64,000 nt of DNA from Ktedonobacter robiniae (GCF_016587375.1 NZ_BNJG01000003.1:1240001-1304000); one strand, 5' to 3'; numbered from the stretch's first letter, positions 26,683-35,751 are shown. Notes: generated by a model from the sequence alone, not told the origin. Translations and numbers: made by a program.

Positions 26683-27762
26683 GTGACAAGCTCAGTAACC
26701 GCCAGGGATGTCGCTAAACTGGCTGAAGTGTCCGTGGGAACCGTATCACGGGTCTTCAACAACCACAGCAACGTCAGTGAAGAGATTCGGCAACGTGTCC
26801 TCAAGGTAGCGGCCGAACTGGGCTACTACCGGAACATGGGGGGACAGGCAATCTTACCGCGTACACAAAACAGGATATTGAAAGAGGTAGGCTTTCTCTA
26901 TTGCTCAAGCATTGAGCCAACTCCTGCCACGATGGACCCCTACTGGGCGCCGATATTTCACGGCGTTGAAAGCGCTTCCCGGCCCTCAAATATTAAAATC
27001 ACCTACCGCACCATCACCGATATTTACCTCAACCCGGCTCTGCTGACAACCGTTCTGTATGAGATGCGCCTGGGAGGTATCATCCTGGTTGGGCAAGCCA
27101 ATGCTCAGACCATCGCGGCCATTCATGCCACACATACACCGGTTGTCCAGGTGGACAATTATGTCGCAGATCTGCCCACACCAATTGATACGATCCTGCC
27201 TGATAATCTCCAGGGTGCCCGGCTGGCTATGGATCATCTCTTTGAACGGGGACACCAGCAGATTGCTTTTATTGGCGGCCCAACACTTCCCGGACCCGCG
27301 CCTGCACAACAAATTTACTCCATTCAACAACGCTGGATGTGCTACTGTATGGCCTTCCTCGACCGTAACTTGCCCATCAACTTTGATCTCGTGGAGGCTG
27401 GTAATCTTACGATGGAGGGAGGGTATGCGGCCTGCAAACGCTTACTCAAGCGTGAGGTCACCTTCAGTGCGATCTTCTGTGCAGACGATATTACGGCCAT
27501 TGGCGCGATGAAAGCCCTACGCGAGGCTGGCTGCCGTATACCAGGCGATGTCTCACTGATTGGCTTCGATGACATTGAGCTTGGACAACACGTCACCCCA
27601 GCTCTCACAACAATCCGCGTCGATACTACTACGATGGGAACCACCGCCCTACATACGTTAATCGAACGGGCAAATAATCCCGAGGCCCCCTATATAACCC
27701 GGCTGATAGGCACAGAACTGGTGATACGAGAATCGGTGGCTCCGCCTCAGCACTCACGCTGA
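26683..27762 (+). CDS. LacI-family transcriptional regulator
   Basis: The protein is 359 residues. The N-terminal HTH and hinge are classical: VTARDVAKLAEVSVGTVSRV, then VLKVAAELGYYRN. The periplasmic-binding-like core follows, with GARLAMDHLFERGHQQIAFI and DVSLIGFDDIELGQHVTPAL. GTG start closely after AGGAGA. It is divergent from the family-5 binding-protein operon, its most probable target. Most LacI members bind sugars, so the operon may import oligosaccharides, though peptide transport remains possible. Confidence 0.88.
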   Translation: MTSSVTARDVAKLAEVSVGTVSRVFNNHSNVSEEIRQRVLKVAAELGYYRNMGGQAILPRTQNRILKEVGFLYCSSIEPTPATMDPYWAPIFHGVESASRPSNIKITYRTITDIYLNPALLTTVLYEMRLGGIILVGQANAQTIAAIHATHTPVVQVDNYVADLPTPIDTILPDNLQGARLAMDHLFERGHQQIAFIGGPTLPGPAPAQQIYSIQQRWMCYCMAFLDRNLPINFDLVEAGNLTMEGGYAACKRLLKREVTFSAIFCADDITAIGAMKALREAGCRIPGDVSLIGFDDIELGQHVTPALTTIRVDTTTMGTTALHTLIERANNPEAPYITRLIGTELVIRESVAPPQHSR

Positions 27763-27821
27763 ACAATGTAGTATGCTATGCAAGAAGGATCCATTTTATT
27801 TCTCGTCAGAAGGAGTAGAAC

Positions 27822-28478
27822 ATGTCATTACTCGACCTCTCGCCCGACCAGCTACTCACCACCACGCGCTCAGTACGTAAGCGGCTCGACTTTTCACGCC
27901 CCATTGAGCCAGAGATTCTGCAAGAATGCCTGGAGATCGCGCTCCAAGCGCCAACTGGCAGCAATATGCAGTCCTGGCACTTCGTTATGGTAGATGATGC
28001 GCAGAAGAAGGCCGCCCTGGCAGAGCTTTATCGCCGCAGCTACAAGGACTACCGCCAGGCCACTGCCGCCACGTCAGGTACGGCCTTCGCTAATAATCCC
28101 GAGCGCGGTCGTGTGCAGGAACGTGTCGGCAACTCGGCGGACTACCTGGCCGAGCATATGCACGAGGTTCCCGTCATGCTCATCCCCTGCTTCCGTGGCC
28201 GCACCGAAAACTTGCCGAGCGGCATTCAGGCCAGCATCTGGGGTTCCATCCTGCCCGCCGCCTGGAGCTTTATGCTCGCCGCGCGCGCCCGTGGCCTGGG
28301 CAGCGCCTGGACCACCCTCCACCTTACCTATGAGAAAGAGGCCGCCGACATCCTCGATATCCCCTACAACAAAATCACCCAGGCCGCACTCTTACCCGTC
28401 GCCTATACCCTCGGCACCGACTTTAAGCCCGCCCCCCGCGAGCCGCTAAGCAAAATCCTGCACTGGAACCAGTGGTAA
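27822..28478 (+). CDS. Nitroreductase-family flavoprotein
   Basis: The protein is 218 residues with the NfsA/NfnB fold: RSVRKRLDFSRPIEPEILQ, the FMN-binding segment LQAPTGSNMQSWHFVMV (about 46-62) and the C-terminal GSAWTTLHLTYEKEAADIL and LLPVAYTLGTDFKPA. It is likely an FMN-dependent NAD(P)H oxidoreductase; substrate unknown. The ATG follows AAGGAG. Convergent with the membrane protein gene at 28532, with a 35-bp stem hairpin between them. Confidence 0.86.
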   Translation: MSLLDLSPDQLLTTTRSVRKRLDFSRPIEPEILQECLEIALQAPTGSNMQSWHFVMVDDAQKKAALAELYRRSYKDYRQATAATSGTAFANNPERGRVQERVGNSADYLAEHMHEVPVMLIPCFRGRTENLPSGIQASIWGSILPAAWSFMLAARARGLGSAWTTLHLTYEKEAADILDIPYNKITQAALLPVAYTLGTDFKPAPREPLSKILHWNQW

Positions 28479-28487
28479 GCTCTAGAA

Positions 28488-28562
28488 TATGAGAAAAGAA
28501 GTAGCTCTCAGTACATAGGGGCATATAGCCCCTATGTACTGAGAGCTACTTCTTTTCTCATA
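28488..28562. repeat. Perfect inverted repeat, 35-bp stem, overlapping a coding end
   Basis: Arms 28488-28522 and 28528-28562 are exact reverse complements with a 5-nt loop. The right arm contains the last ten codons and stop of the minus-strand gene at 28532. It lies between convergent genes. Confidence 0.88.
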
Positions 28563-29176
28563 CTTAATCGTTCGTTGATTATCTTCGCTAGCGCGGTGAT
28601 GGGCACACGCAGCATTTTGCCGCTGGTGGCTACTACATAGGCGCTTTGGGCTGGCGGGATGCGATAGCGTCTGTAAAGCTCTTCGACCTGGTAGCGCAAT
28701 TCACATATCTGCTCCCAGCGGAGCGCGGCCTCTACCCTCTCGCGCCCCCTGAGCAAGAGAAAGCCCTCCGCGCAGATATAGGCTCGCTCCTGCATGACCA
28801 GGCGATTGATCACATTCATCAGCAGAACGCCTGCGCTCACAACAAGTAGCGCCCCCAGCACCAGCAGAAATATGTAGCTCCAGTGCGAGCGCGCCCACAA
28901 CTCCAAATCAATCACACTTCCATCACACTCAAAAACCGCGTCGAAGCGCCTAAAAGGTCCCAGCACGTAGAGACTGCCCTGGTGGTCACCAAAATAATAA
29001 AATAGCAACGGGCTGGTATATAGGACAAGCTGATACCCGCCATAGAGAGCGGGCAACGCAAATAACAGGCTTAGAAGCGTTCGACGCACGCCTCCGCGCC
29101 GGAAGCAAAGCTGAGGCACACCCAGGCGATACTTCTCCGCCAGGCGATAGGCCTCCAATGGCAATGGTCGCACCAC
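28532..29176 (-). CDS. Two-TM membrane protein of unknown function
   Basis: The protein is 214 residues. TM segments lie at about 33-53 (LLSLLFALPALYGGYQLVLY) and 95-120 (FLLVLGALLVVSAGVLLMNV), with a C-terminal cytosolic domain (130-205) of PH-like pattern (RAYICAEGFLLLRGRER, EQICELRYQVEEL, YVVATSGKMLRVP). This resembles DUF6585-like proteins common in Chloroflexota, by pattern only. GTG start with GAGGAGG. Its last codons (MRKEVALST) are encoded in the arm of the hairpin at 28488-28562. Confidence 0.6.
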   Translation of the reverse strand: MVRPLPLEAYRLAEKYRLGVPQLCFRRGGVRRTLLSLLFALPALYGGYQLVLYTSPLLFYYFGDHQGSLYVLGPFRRFDAVFECDGSVIDLELWARSHWSYIFLLVLGALLVVSAGVLLMNVINRLVMQERAYICAEGFLLLRGRERVEAALRWEQICELRYQVEELYRRYRIPPAQSAYVVATSGKMLRVPITALAKIINERLSMRKEVALST

Positions 29177-29418
29177 TATTGCCTCCTCAAAAAATAAAAC
29201 ACTTACACATACACTGAATAAGCTCTTGTGTACAAGATACTATAACATGAAATGAGGTATGTGTGGTGATCTCTGGCGCAGCCAAGCCACTACACATATC
29301 TTACTTGGTAACACTGTAGGTGCGAAAATCCCTCTGGGAAGGATTTCGTCCTTCTTTGTGCGCTATAATAACAGGCATCTATTTCGTATTTATGAGATAT
29401 ACACGAGAGGATTTTTCT

Positions 29419-30483
29419 ATGTCTATAGAGCAGATTCAAGAGCGGCTCGCGTCGGTGCAGCCACTCGATAAAGAGGCCATGCAACAGGCTGCGCAGCACC
29501 AGCAACAGCTTACTAAGCCAGCGGGGAGCCTTGGTCGCCTCGAAGAGATCGCCGTGCGCCTGGCTGGCATTCAGGGTACACCTCTACCACACATCCAGCA
29601 GAAGAGCGTGATCGTGATGGCAGGCGACCACGGGGTAACGCGTGAGGGCGTCAGCGCCTATCCCGCCGAGGTGACGCCTCAGATGGTGTTAAACTTTCTC
29701 GCTGGGGGCGCGGCCATCAATGCCTTGGCGCGTCAGGCCCAGGCCGAGGTCGTCATTGTCGATATCGGCGTGGCCGCTCCCCTGACACATCCTCAACTTA
29801 TTTCGCGCAAGGTAGCCCCGGGCAGTGCCAATATGGCCGAGGGGCCTGCCCTGACCCGTGAGCAACTATTTGAGGCCTTTCAGGTAGGCTTTGAGGTCCT
29901 GGATGTCACCGTTGAGAAGGGTTGCGATCTCATCGCGATTGGCGAGATGGGCATCGGTAATACTACCGCCGCCAGTGCTATCAGTGCCACGCTCCTGCGC
30001 CTGCCTGTTGATACCCTCACCGGTCATGGCACTGGTATCAGCGCCGAACAGCGCCAGCACAAGGTTCGCGTGCTCGAGCGCGCGCTTGAACTTAACCAGC
30101 CTGATCCCAACGATGCTCTGGATGTTCTGGCTAAGGTTGGCGGCCTGGAGATCGCGGGCCTTACCGGCGTTATTATTGCCGCCGCCGCGCGCCGCATTCC
30201 CGTCTTGATCGATGGCTTTATCTCTAGCTCGGCCGCTCTTGCCGCCTGCGCGCTCAATCCCGCTATCCGCAACTATCTTTTTGCCGGTCACACCTCGGTT
30301 GAACCCGGCCACCGCCTGATCCTTGAGTATCTTCAGCTTCAACCCCTCCTCAATCTAAATATGCGCCTCGGCGAGGGCACGGGCGCGGTGCTCGCCATGC
30401 ACATCCTCGAGGCCGCGCTCCACACCCATAACGAGATGGCCACCTTCGCCCAGGCCGGCGTCTCCGAAAAAGAAGAGGGATAA
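29419..30483 (+). CDS. cobT: Nicotinate-nucleotide--dimethylbenzimidazole phosphoribosyltransferase
   Basis: This enzyme of 354 residues makes alpha-ribazole phosphate for the lower ligand of cobalamin. Characteristic segments are LTKPAGSLGRLEEIAVRLA, VIVMAGDHGVTREGVSAYP, the GEMGIGNTTAASAI loop and near the end LNMRLGEGTGAVLAM with the catalytic Glu. Start ATG 29419 after GAGAGG; upstream in-frame ATGs would add 33 poor residues. No other cobalamin gene is adjacent and no B12 riboswitch is recognisable. It fits with the cobalt uptake genes at the window start. Confidence 0.92.
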   Translation: MSIEQIQERLASVQPLDKEAMQQAAQHQQQLTKPAGSLGRLEEIAVRLAGIQGTPLPHIQQKSVIVMAGDHGVTREGVSAYPAEVTPQMVLNFLAGGAAINALARQAQAEVVIVDIGVAAPLTHPQLISRKVAPGSANMAEGPALTREQLFEAFQVGFEVLDVTVEKGCDLIAIGEMGIGNTTAASAISATLLRLPVDTLTGHGTGISAEQRQHKVRVLERALELNQPDPNDALDVLAKVGGLEIAGLTGVIIAAAARRIPVLIDGFISSSAALAACALNPAIRNYLFAGHTSVEPGHRLILEYLQLQPLLNLNMRLGEGTGAVLAMHILEAALHTHNEMATFAQAGVSEKEEG

Positions 30484-30533
30484 GATATTGGTATAGTTGG
30501 CGGGCAACTGCCCGCCAACTATACCAATATCTT
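30482..30533. repeat. Palindrome, 25-bp arms, 2-nt centre, at the cobT stop
   Basis: Arms 30482-30506 and 30509-30533 pair exactly. The left arm begins inside the cobT stop codon (TAA 30481-30483). Confidence 0.87.
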
Positions 30534-30827
30534 GCCTACTCAGGACTTCTCGCCACTACGTGGCTCGCAGGGGTATGGGATGGTGGCGTGGAAGTGCCTC
30601 TGGCACTTCCACGCCACCATCCCATACCCCTGCGAAGCGTCGCAGACGCTGAGAAAACCTCGTAAGGAGAGGAGTTGAGGAGTTACACAATATCTTATCA
30701 GCGTATTTAAAATGTACAAAGTATTATAAAACGCAACTAATTCGCAACCAGACCGTAACTTCAAGCTATTGCCTGAATAGCACCTTTCGCCAATAATGGG
30801 GAGCAATTGGACGAAAGGATCAAAGTA
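30484..30827. other. Intergenic region, 344 bp
   Basis: This lies between cobT and the S8 protease gene. It contains the two hairpins listed separately and, in 30690-30800, an AT-rich stretch likely to hold the protease promoter. No gene seen. Confidence 0.4.
30565..30650. repeat. Perfect 34-bp hairpin with flanking box, second after cobT
   Basis: Arms 30565-30598 and 30602-30635 pair exactly over a 3-nt loop. Directly after, 30636-30650 reads AGCGTCGCAGACGCT, itself a small dyad and almost identical to the box at 17406-17420. Two hairpins in tandem fill the cobT to protease interval with no other gene. Confidence 0.87.
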
Positions 30828-32669
30828 ATGCGTATTTTTCGGCATCGCCTGACTCTCCCGGCACTCGTAGCCCTACTTGTGTTCGGAGTGGTCATCGTGT
30901 TCGCACCAACCTTTATCTCCCGCGCGGAGTTCCGCCAGAGCGAGGATAATTATATCGTCGTCTTCCAACCCAAACTTCGTATTGATACCCAACAGCTTCT
31001 CAATCATGGTCATAAAATTCTGCGTGACCTGAGCAAGGCGAATATGCTGGTTGTACGCTCAAGTAACCGGGATGACCTGGCCGCGCTACCCGGAGTAAAG
31101 AGCATCGCTCGCGACACCTTTACTCTGGCCATGCCAGACGAGAAACCCACCACCTTTACGCGTAACGAATCTCTATCTAGCACCGACAGCTCAACTACTT
31201 CTCAAGGGTGCGCGACCACACAGAAAGCCTGCCCCCTCCAGTGGGACCTGGCCCTCATGAATATTCCCCAGGCCTGGCAGAAAACACAGGGCTCAGCCAA
31301 AGTGCGTGTCGCCAATCTCGACACAGGCCTGCTCTCAACTCACGAGGCCGTAGGCATGAACTATGACCACGATCATAGCCGCTCCTTTGTTGAGGCCTCT
31401 TCCTCTTGTAACAAGACCGATGATCCCAGCAGCCTGGAAGACTTCGACGGACACGGTACCTGGACCGCCACGCATATCGCGGGCAAGGATGGTCCCCAGA
31501 TCAGTGGTATCGCGCCCAGTACGACGCTTATCAACGTTCGTGTACTCAACGCCTGCGGCAGCGGCGCGTTAAGCTGGCTGCTCGATGGCATGTATTACGC
31601 TAATAGCGTCGGCGCCCAGATCATCAATATGTCTATGGGAACCTACATCTGCGCTGATGGCGTTATCCCCGGCTCCGCTCGCTGTGGCAACCAGGAAGAC
31701 GTCGGCAACGATGAGGCCATCTGGGATGCCTTCGCACGCATGGTTGACTATCTCAAGCAGAACGGTACCACCGTCATTGCCGCCGCTGGTAATGATCACG
31801 TCCAGCTCGACCAGAATGGGCGCGTTATCAGTGCTGGCAGTCTCCCCAGTGGTGATGGTGGGACCACTGCCGACCTGCGTGGCACACGCATGGTTCCCGC
31901 AGGCGTTCCAGGAGTCGTGGCCGTGAGTGCGGTCAATCGCGCTACAGGAACGGGCGATACCAGCACGACCAAATACGGTCAGTATGGCTCCTCAAAACGT
32001 GAACAGCTTGCCTACTACAGCAACTATGGGCCTCGCATAGACCTCTCGGCTCCCGGTGGGGCACGCAACTACAATGTTCCCGCAAGCGACTGCATCTCCA
32101 AAGAGTGCAGCCGCCTGGAGGCCAGCTCCTCGCTTATTGGTGCCAGCGACAACCCCGGTGTCTTCGGTGCCTATGGAACCGATAGCAATGGGCAGAGCTG
32201 CAATAACTGCTATGCCTACCTGCAAGGAACCTCAACCGCCGCGCCCCAGGTGGCTGGTGTAGCCGCGCTGGCCCTGGCAGCCCATCCCGATATGACGCCT
32301 ACCGAGCTGGCCTCATGGTTACATCAATCAGTGAGCAAGTTCACCGATCCTAACGCGACTCCGCCCTTGCCTACAGATTCCAATAGCACCTACTACAGCG
32401 CGACCCTGGACTACAAGGCCTCGCCCATCTCCAACACCGAAATGGGGACCGGTATCATCGACGCCGCCAGCGCCGTCAATACCAGCGATCAATATCAGCC
32501 CCAATATCAGCCTCAGAACCAGGGCCAGGATCAATCGCAAAACCAATCCACCAATCAACAGCAGCAGAACCAGGCACCAGATCAGGGGCAGGACACACCT
32601 TCTTCGCCCCCGCCAGCAACGCTGCCCCAGGGCCAACTGCCGAACACACCCCAGTCCCAGTTTCCGTGA
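30828..32669 (+). CDS. Secreted subtilisin-like serine protease (S8)
   Basis: The protein is 613 residues from ATG 30828 (GAAAGGA upstream). A signal or anchor helix (about 7-30) precedes an inhibitor-I9-like propeptide (NYIVVFQPKLRID to about 100). The S8 triad is complete: Asp165 (VANLDTGL), His209 (DFDGHGTWTATHIAG), Ser469 (QGTSTAAPQVAG), with the oxyanion Asn in IAAAGND. Paired Cys suggest disulfides. The C-terminal 60 residues are a Gln/Asn/Pro-rich low-complexity tail (repeats of QPQYQPQNQGQDQ), perhaps a wall-spanning or flexible linker. Likely an extracellular degradative enzyme. Confidence 0.88.
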   Translation: MRIFRHRLTLPALVALLVFGVVIVFAPTFISRAEFRQSEDNYIVVFQPKLRIDTQQLLNHGHKILRDLSKANMLVVRSSNRDDLAALPGVKSIARDTFTLAMPDEKPTTFTRNESLSSTDSSTTSQGCATTQKACPLQWDLALMNIPQAWQKTQGSAKVRVANLDTGLLSTHEAVGMNYDHDHSRSFVEASSSCNKTDDPSSLEDFDGHGTWTATHIAGKDGPQISGIAPSTTLINVRVLNACGSGALSWLLDGMYYANSVGAQIINMSMGTYICADGVIPGSARCGNQEDVGNDEAIWDAFARMVDYLKQNGTTVIAAAGNDHVQLDQNGRVISAGSLPSGDGGTTADLRGTRMVPAGVPGVVAVSAVNRATGTGDTSTTKYGQYGSSKREQLAYYSNYGPRIDLSAPGGARNYNVPASDCISKECSRLEASSSLIGASDNPGVFGAYGTDSNGQSCNNCYAYLQGTSTAAPQVAGVAALALAAHPDMTPTELASWLHQSVSKFTDPNATPPLPTDSNSTYYSATLDYKASPISNTEMGTGIIDAASAVNTSDQYQPQYQPQNQGQDQSQNQSTNQQQQNQAPDQGQDTPSSPPPATLPQGQLPNTPQSQFP

Positions 32670-32687
32670 CGAATGTAGCATCGGCCC

Positions 32688-32769
32688 GACGCAACTAAAA
32701 TACGCGTCTATATATCATGGTACGAGGTGCTCCGTACCATGATATATAGACGCGTATTTTAGTTGCGTC
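32688..32769. repeat. Perfect inverted repeat, 37-bp stem, the longest in the window
   Basis: Arms 32688-32724 and 32733-32769 pair exactly with an 8-nt loop. It lies 18 bp after the S8 protease stop and 6 bp from the end of a short minus-strand reading frame. Confidence 0.88.
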
Positions 32770-32775
32770 ACCCCA

Positions 32776-32889
32776 CTACTGTTCGCGCCAGGCGAGGCCC
32801 TCGCGCCATATGAGCAATTCAAAGGAGTCAGGTAGCTCACTCCAGGTTTGTACTTCCGCGCGCATCGCCTCTAATTCGTCGCTACTCAT
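32776..32889 (-). CDS. Short reading frame, probable C-terminal remnant (37 residues)
   Basis: The frame reads MSSDELEAMRAEVQTWSELP then a Trp-rich end (IWREGLAWREQ). The same frame is open upstream (ILITLKEQG before the Met), with a stop before a start is found, so it may be the tail of a lost gene such as a small antitoxin or regulator. Its codon pattern looks coding, and it ends at a hairpin as real genes do here. No family recognised. Confidence 0.35.
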   Translation of the reverse strand: MSSDELEAMRAEVQTWSELPDSFELLIWREGLAWREQ

Positions 32890-33071
32890 GCCCTGCTCTT
32901 TTAAGGTTATAAGAATATCCGGGCCACATCATTTTCGCTATTCATCACACTACTAACTTACTATATGGCCTGCTGAACACGCATAGCTGTGATAAAATAC
33001 GAGAGAAATAGAGATATAAAACGCGATTTGAACGTATATGAACTCTCATCAATGCCTTGAAGTTATGTGAA
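32890..33071. other. Intergenic region before the phosphoesterase gene
   Basis: It contains the open upstream extension of the remnant frame and an AT-rich stretch (32930-33030) that may be the promoter for the phosphoesterase. Nothing else seen. Confidence 0.3.
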
Positions 33072-33962
33072 ATGAGTTTACTGTATATGCATAAACGTCA
33101 ATTTCTCAAAGTGGCTGGCGGGACTGTCGCTGGCACTGTCCTTCTCGGGACGGGTACCTCCTTCTACAGCACGCATATTGAGCCAGCAAATATAGATTGT
33201 ACTCAGCTCTCACTCCGCTTACCACGCCTATCTCCCGCCTTCCATGGCTATCGCATCGCTCAACTCAGCGACATTCACATCGACGATACCTGGATGGATT
33301 TTAAACGTCTGAGCGATATCGTCAAACAGGTGAATGCGCAACATCCCGACCTGATCGTGATCACTGGCGATTTTGTCACGCGCTACTATCCCTGGGCAGC
33401 GCGTCCCCTGGCGGCTCTGGGAGATCTGCACGCCCGTGACGGCATCTTCTCCATCTATGGCAACCATGATGCCTGGAGTGGCACAGACTGGCTTGGCGCT
33501 CTCATCAAACCGCTTGGCATCAACGATCTCACCAACGAGTTTCACACTATCAAGCGCGAGAATGGCGCGATGCTGCATATCGTTGGCATCGAGGATCTCT
33601 GGCCAGATCCCTCATACATCAACTCGGTCTGGGAGTACAGCGATACCATCGCGGGCCTGGTCAAGCGCCTTCCTTCGGAAGGGTCCGCCATCCTGCTCGC
33701 GCATGAGCCGGACTTTGCCGATGTCGCCACGAAAACGGAACGCTTCGATCTCCAGCTCTCCGGCCATACCCATGGCGGGCAGGTGCGTATTCCTCTTGTC
33801 GGCACTCCCAGAACGCCGCCCCTGGGACACAAGTACGTCTCTGGCCTCTACTCGGTTGGCTCCATGCTCCAGTACACCAATCGTGGCCTGGGCATGGTCA
33901 AGCCCCAGGTACGCTTCGACTGCCGCCCCGAGATCACAATCATAGAGTGCCAGGCCTTGTAG
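33072..33962 (+). CDS. Membrane-associated metallophosphoesterase (YkuE/YaeI-like)
   Basis: The protein is about 296 residues. The N terminus MHKRQFLKVAGGTVAGTVLL resembles a Tat signal (Lys-Arg instead of Arg-Arg) that may serve as an uncleaved anchor. The calcineurin-like motifs are complete: LSDIHID, VITGDF, YGNHDAW, LAHEPDF and SGHTHGGQ. It matches YkuE/YaeI phosphodiesterases, which cleave phospholipid headgroups such as UDP-diacylglucosamine in some bacteria. The start may be 33072 or 33087 (the Met of MHKRQF); Shine-Dalgarno evidence is weak for both. Confidence 0.85.
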   Translation: MSLLYMHKRQFLKVAGGTVAGTVLLGTGTSFYSTHIEPANIDCTQLSLRLPRLSPAFHGYRIAQLSDIHIDDTWMDFKRLSDIVKQVNAQHPDLIVITGDFVTRYYPWAARPLAALGDLHARDGIFSIYGNHDAWSGTDWLGALIKPLGINDLTNEFHTIKRENGAMLHIVGIEDLWPDPSYINSVWEYSDTIAGLVKRLPSEGSAILLAHEPDFADVATKTERFDLQLSGHTHGGQVRIPLVGTPRTPPLGHKYVSGLYSVGSMLQYTNRGLGMVKPQVRFDCRPEITIIECQAL

Positions 33963-33966
33963 CGAT

Positions 33967-34803
33967 TTAGGAGAAAAGCGCCTTGAACTCCGTGCCTGAG
34001 AGAGCCTCGGCATGCAGGCTCTCATAGGTGCCATGCTCAAGCAACTCACGCGCAATTGTGCGCATATGCCCGAGTATTGAGAGCATCAACCTGCCGGCAA
34101 GGCTAACGCGGGCAACTCCGAGTTGCGCAAGCACTGGAAGTGGGAGGTCAGGAGAGCTACCAAGAATGTTGATGGGTCCATCGATGGCCCTGACAAGATC
34201 AGCAATCGTGGAGCGCTCAAGGAAGCCAATAGGATAGACACAATCGGCACCCGCTTGCAGATAGGCATTAGCTCTCTGAACGGCATGCTCAAAGCGGCTC
34301 TCTGGCTCACCAATAGCGAGTAAGAACACATCGACACGCGCGTTGACGACGAAGGGCACGCCCAGTGACTTCGCTAATTCACGCAGCGCCTGTATCAATT
34401 CAACCTGGTAAGCAATATCGACCAGCGTGTTTTCCTGGTGCTTGAGCGAATCTTCGATATTGATACCTACAACGCCAGTCTCAATCACCGCTTTGACGGT
34501 TTGCAGTACCTCGTCAATGGAGTTTCCATACCCCGCCTCGATATCCGCTGTAACCGGGCAATCGACCACACGTGTGATCCGCGCAAGCGCTTCTATCAGC
34601 ATATCTCGGCTAATGTGCTGACCATCACTATAGCCCAGGGCAGTGGCAACTCCAGAGCTAGTGGTGGCAATAGCAGGGAAACCTGCCTGCTCGATAATTC
34701 GCGCACTCGCAGCATCCCAGACGTTTGGCAAGACCAGCAGAGGCGCATCGTGATGCAACTGGCGAAATTGTGTCGCTCTCTCTTGTTGTTTCTGATAATT
34801 CAT
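33967..34803 (-). CDS. Isocitrate lyase/PEP mutase family enzyme
   Basis: The protein is 278 residues from ATG 34803 (GGGAG upstream). It shows the PEPM/ICL barrel: LLVLPNVWDAASARIIEQAGF, TTSSGVATALGYSDG, VTADIEAGYG (metal-binding Asp and Glu) and GINIEDSL. The KKCGH motif of true isocitrate lyase is absent, so it is rather an oxaloacetate hydrolase, methylisocitrate-lyase-like or unassigned carboxyphosphonate-type enzyme. Converges on the phosphoesterase gene with only 4 bp between. Confidence 0.83.
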   Translation of the reverse strand: MNYQKQQERATQFRQLHHDAPLLVLPNVWDAASARIIEQAGFPAIATTSSGVATALGYSDGQHISRDMLIEALARITRVVDCPVTADIEAGYGNSIDEVLQTVKAVIETGVVGINIEDSLKHQENTLVDIAYQVELIQALRELAKSLGVPFVVNARVDVFLLAIGEPESRFEHAVQRANAYLQAGADCVYPIGFLERSTIADLVRAIDGPINILGSSPDLPLPVLAQLGVARVSLAGRLMLSILGHMRTIARELLEHGTYESLHAEALSGTEFKALFS

Positions 34804-35153
34804 AGATAGAACTCCCTCTATGCTCTCGCACAATATTAACAGGCTCTTTTCTCATCACTGTAGAGTAATACTGGCCTTAATACAAGGGCCGATTTTCACA
34901 ATGCTTATAGGGCCATTATTATGTGAAGCGGCTTCTGCCTCTGCGCCTGTTCAATTACGACGTTTTAGTTTTCGCATGAAGCACTGATGTGATAATATGG
35001 AAGACAATAAATATTCTTCCTCAGAAACGCAGGGAAGCCACATCATACCTTGCGTTTCGCTTTACTTTAAGCCGTTCAATTCGACCTCGTACACTTCCTC
35101 AATGCTGCGGAAGGGTCATTAATATATCTCTATCTACAGAAGGGGGATCTCTA
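34804..35153. other. Intergenic region, 350 bp
   Basis: Divergent region between the PEP mutase-family gene (-) and the membrane protein gene (+). An open frame from 34989 continues into the latter, but its amino-acid composition (RREATSYLAFRF, many Arg/Ser) is not gene-like and the GTG at 35154 has the better ribosome site. No other feature seen. Confidence 0.4.
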
Positions 35154-35699
35154 GTGCAAGAGGCTGTGATATCGCCGCTTCCCACCTGGCAAAACTTTTA
35201 CGTCATCGTCGGTTCCTCTGCCGCCGCGCTGACTGGACTGATGTTCATAGTCATCACCTTGATCGCAGGGCTTCGGGGTAGAAGATCAGGCGAGGCTATC
35301 GCGGCATTTAGCACGCCAAATGTCGTGCATTTCTGTGCTGCACTCTTTATTGCCGCGACAATGACTGCTCCCTGGCAGGCGCTCTGGAACATGAGCTTCC
35401 CGCTTGGTCTCGCCGGTGTGGCAGGGATGATATACATCATAATCATCGTACGACGAACGCGCCGTCAAAACGACTATCAACCAGTTATGGAAGACTGGAT
35501 CTTCCATACCATCCTACCGCTCGCCGCGTATACCGCACTCCTAGTCGCCGCCATAGTGCTGCCAACATACCCGGTGCCCACCCTGTTCGTCATCGGCGCG
35601 ATGACGGTCCTGCTCATCTTCATCGGTATCCACAACGCCTGGGACAACATCACCTATATTGTCCTCACCCAGTTCAACCAATCAGAAGAAGAGAAGTAG
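35154..35699 (+). CDS. Four- to five-TM membrane protein of unknown function
   Basis: The protein is 181 residues from GTG 35154 with AAGGGGG about 8 nt upstream. Hydrophobic segments lie at about 15-38 (IVGSSAAALTGLMFIVITL), 58-75, 85-100 (VAGMIYIIIIV), 118-138 and 142-162. The first segment with an SSAAALTGL pattern is shared by many small uncharacterised integral membrane proteins. Its stop lies in the left arm of the hairpin at 35695. Function unknown. Confidence 0.6.
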   Translation: MQEAVISPLPTWQNFYVIVGSSAAALTGLMFIVITLIAGLRGRRSGEAIAAFSTPNVVHFCAALFIAATMTAPWQALWNMSFPLGLAGVAGMIYIIIIVRRTRRQNDYQPVMEDWIFHTILPLAAYTALLVAAIVLPTYPVPTLFVIGAMTVLLIFIGIHNAWDNITYIVLTQFNQSEEEK

Positions 35700-35751
35700 C
35701 CGCGTACGCCAGTAGCGGGCGAGGAGGCCGCTACTGGCGTACGCGGCTACT
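35695..35751. repeat. Perfect inverted repeat, 24-bp stem, member of a shared family
   Basis: Arms 35695-35718 and 35728-35751 pair exactly over a 9-nt loop; the left arm covers the stop codon at 35697-35699. The same arms occur at 54046-54102 (with a truncated left arm) and, as half only, at 10799-10821, so this is a dispersed repeat. Confidence 0.88.

Noticed and set aside
29180..29418. Cobalamin riboswitch before cobT
   Set aside because: I looked for the B12 box and conserved paired elements; only short unrelated dyads are present, with a TATAAT-like box close to the gene.
34989..35153. N-terminal extension of the membrane protein at 35154
   Set aside because: The extension is Arg/Ser-rich, lacks a ribosome site, and GTG 35154 has a good one.
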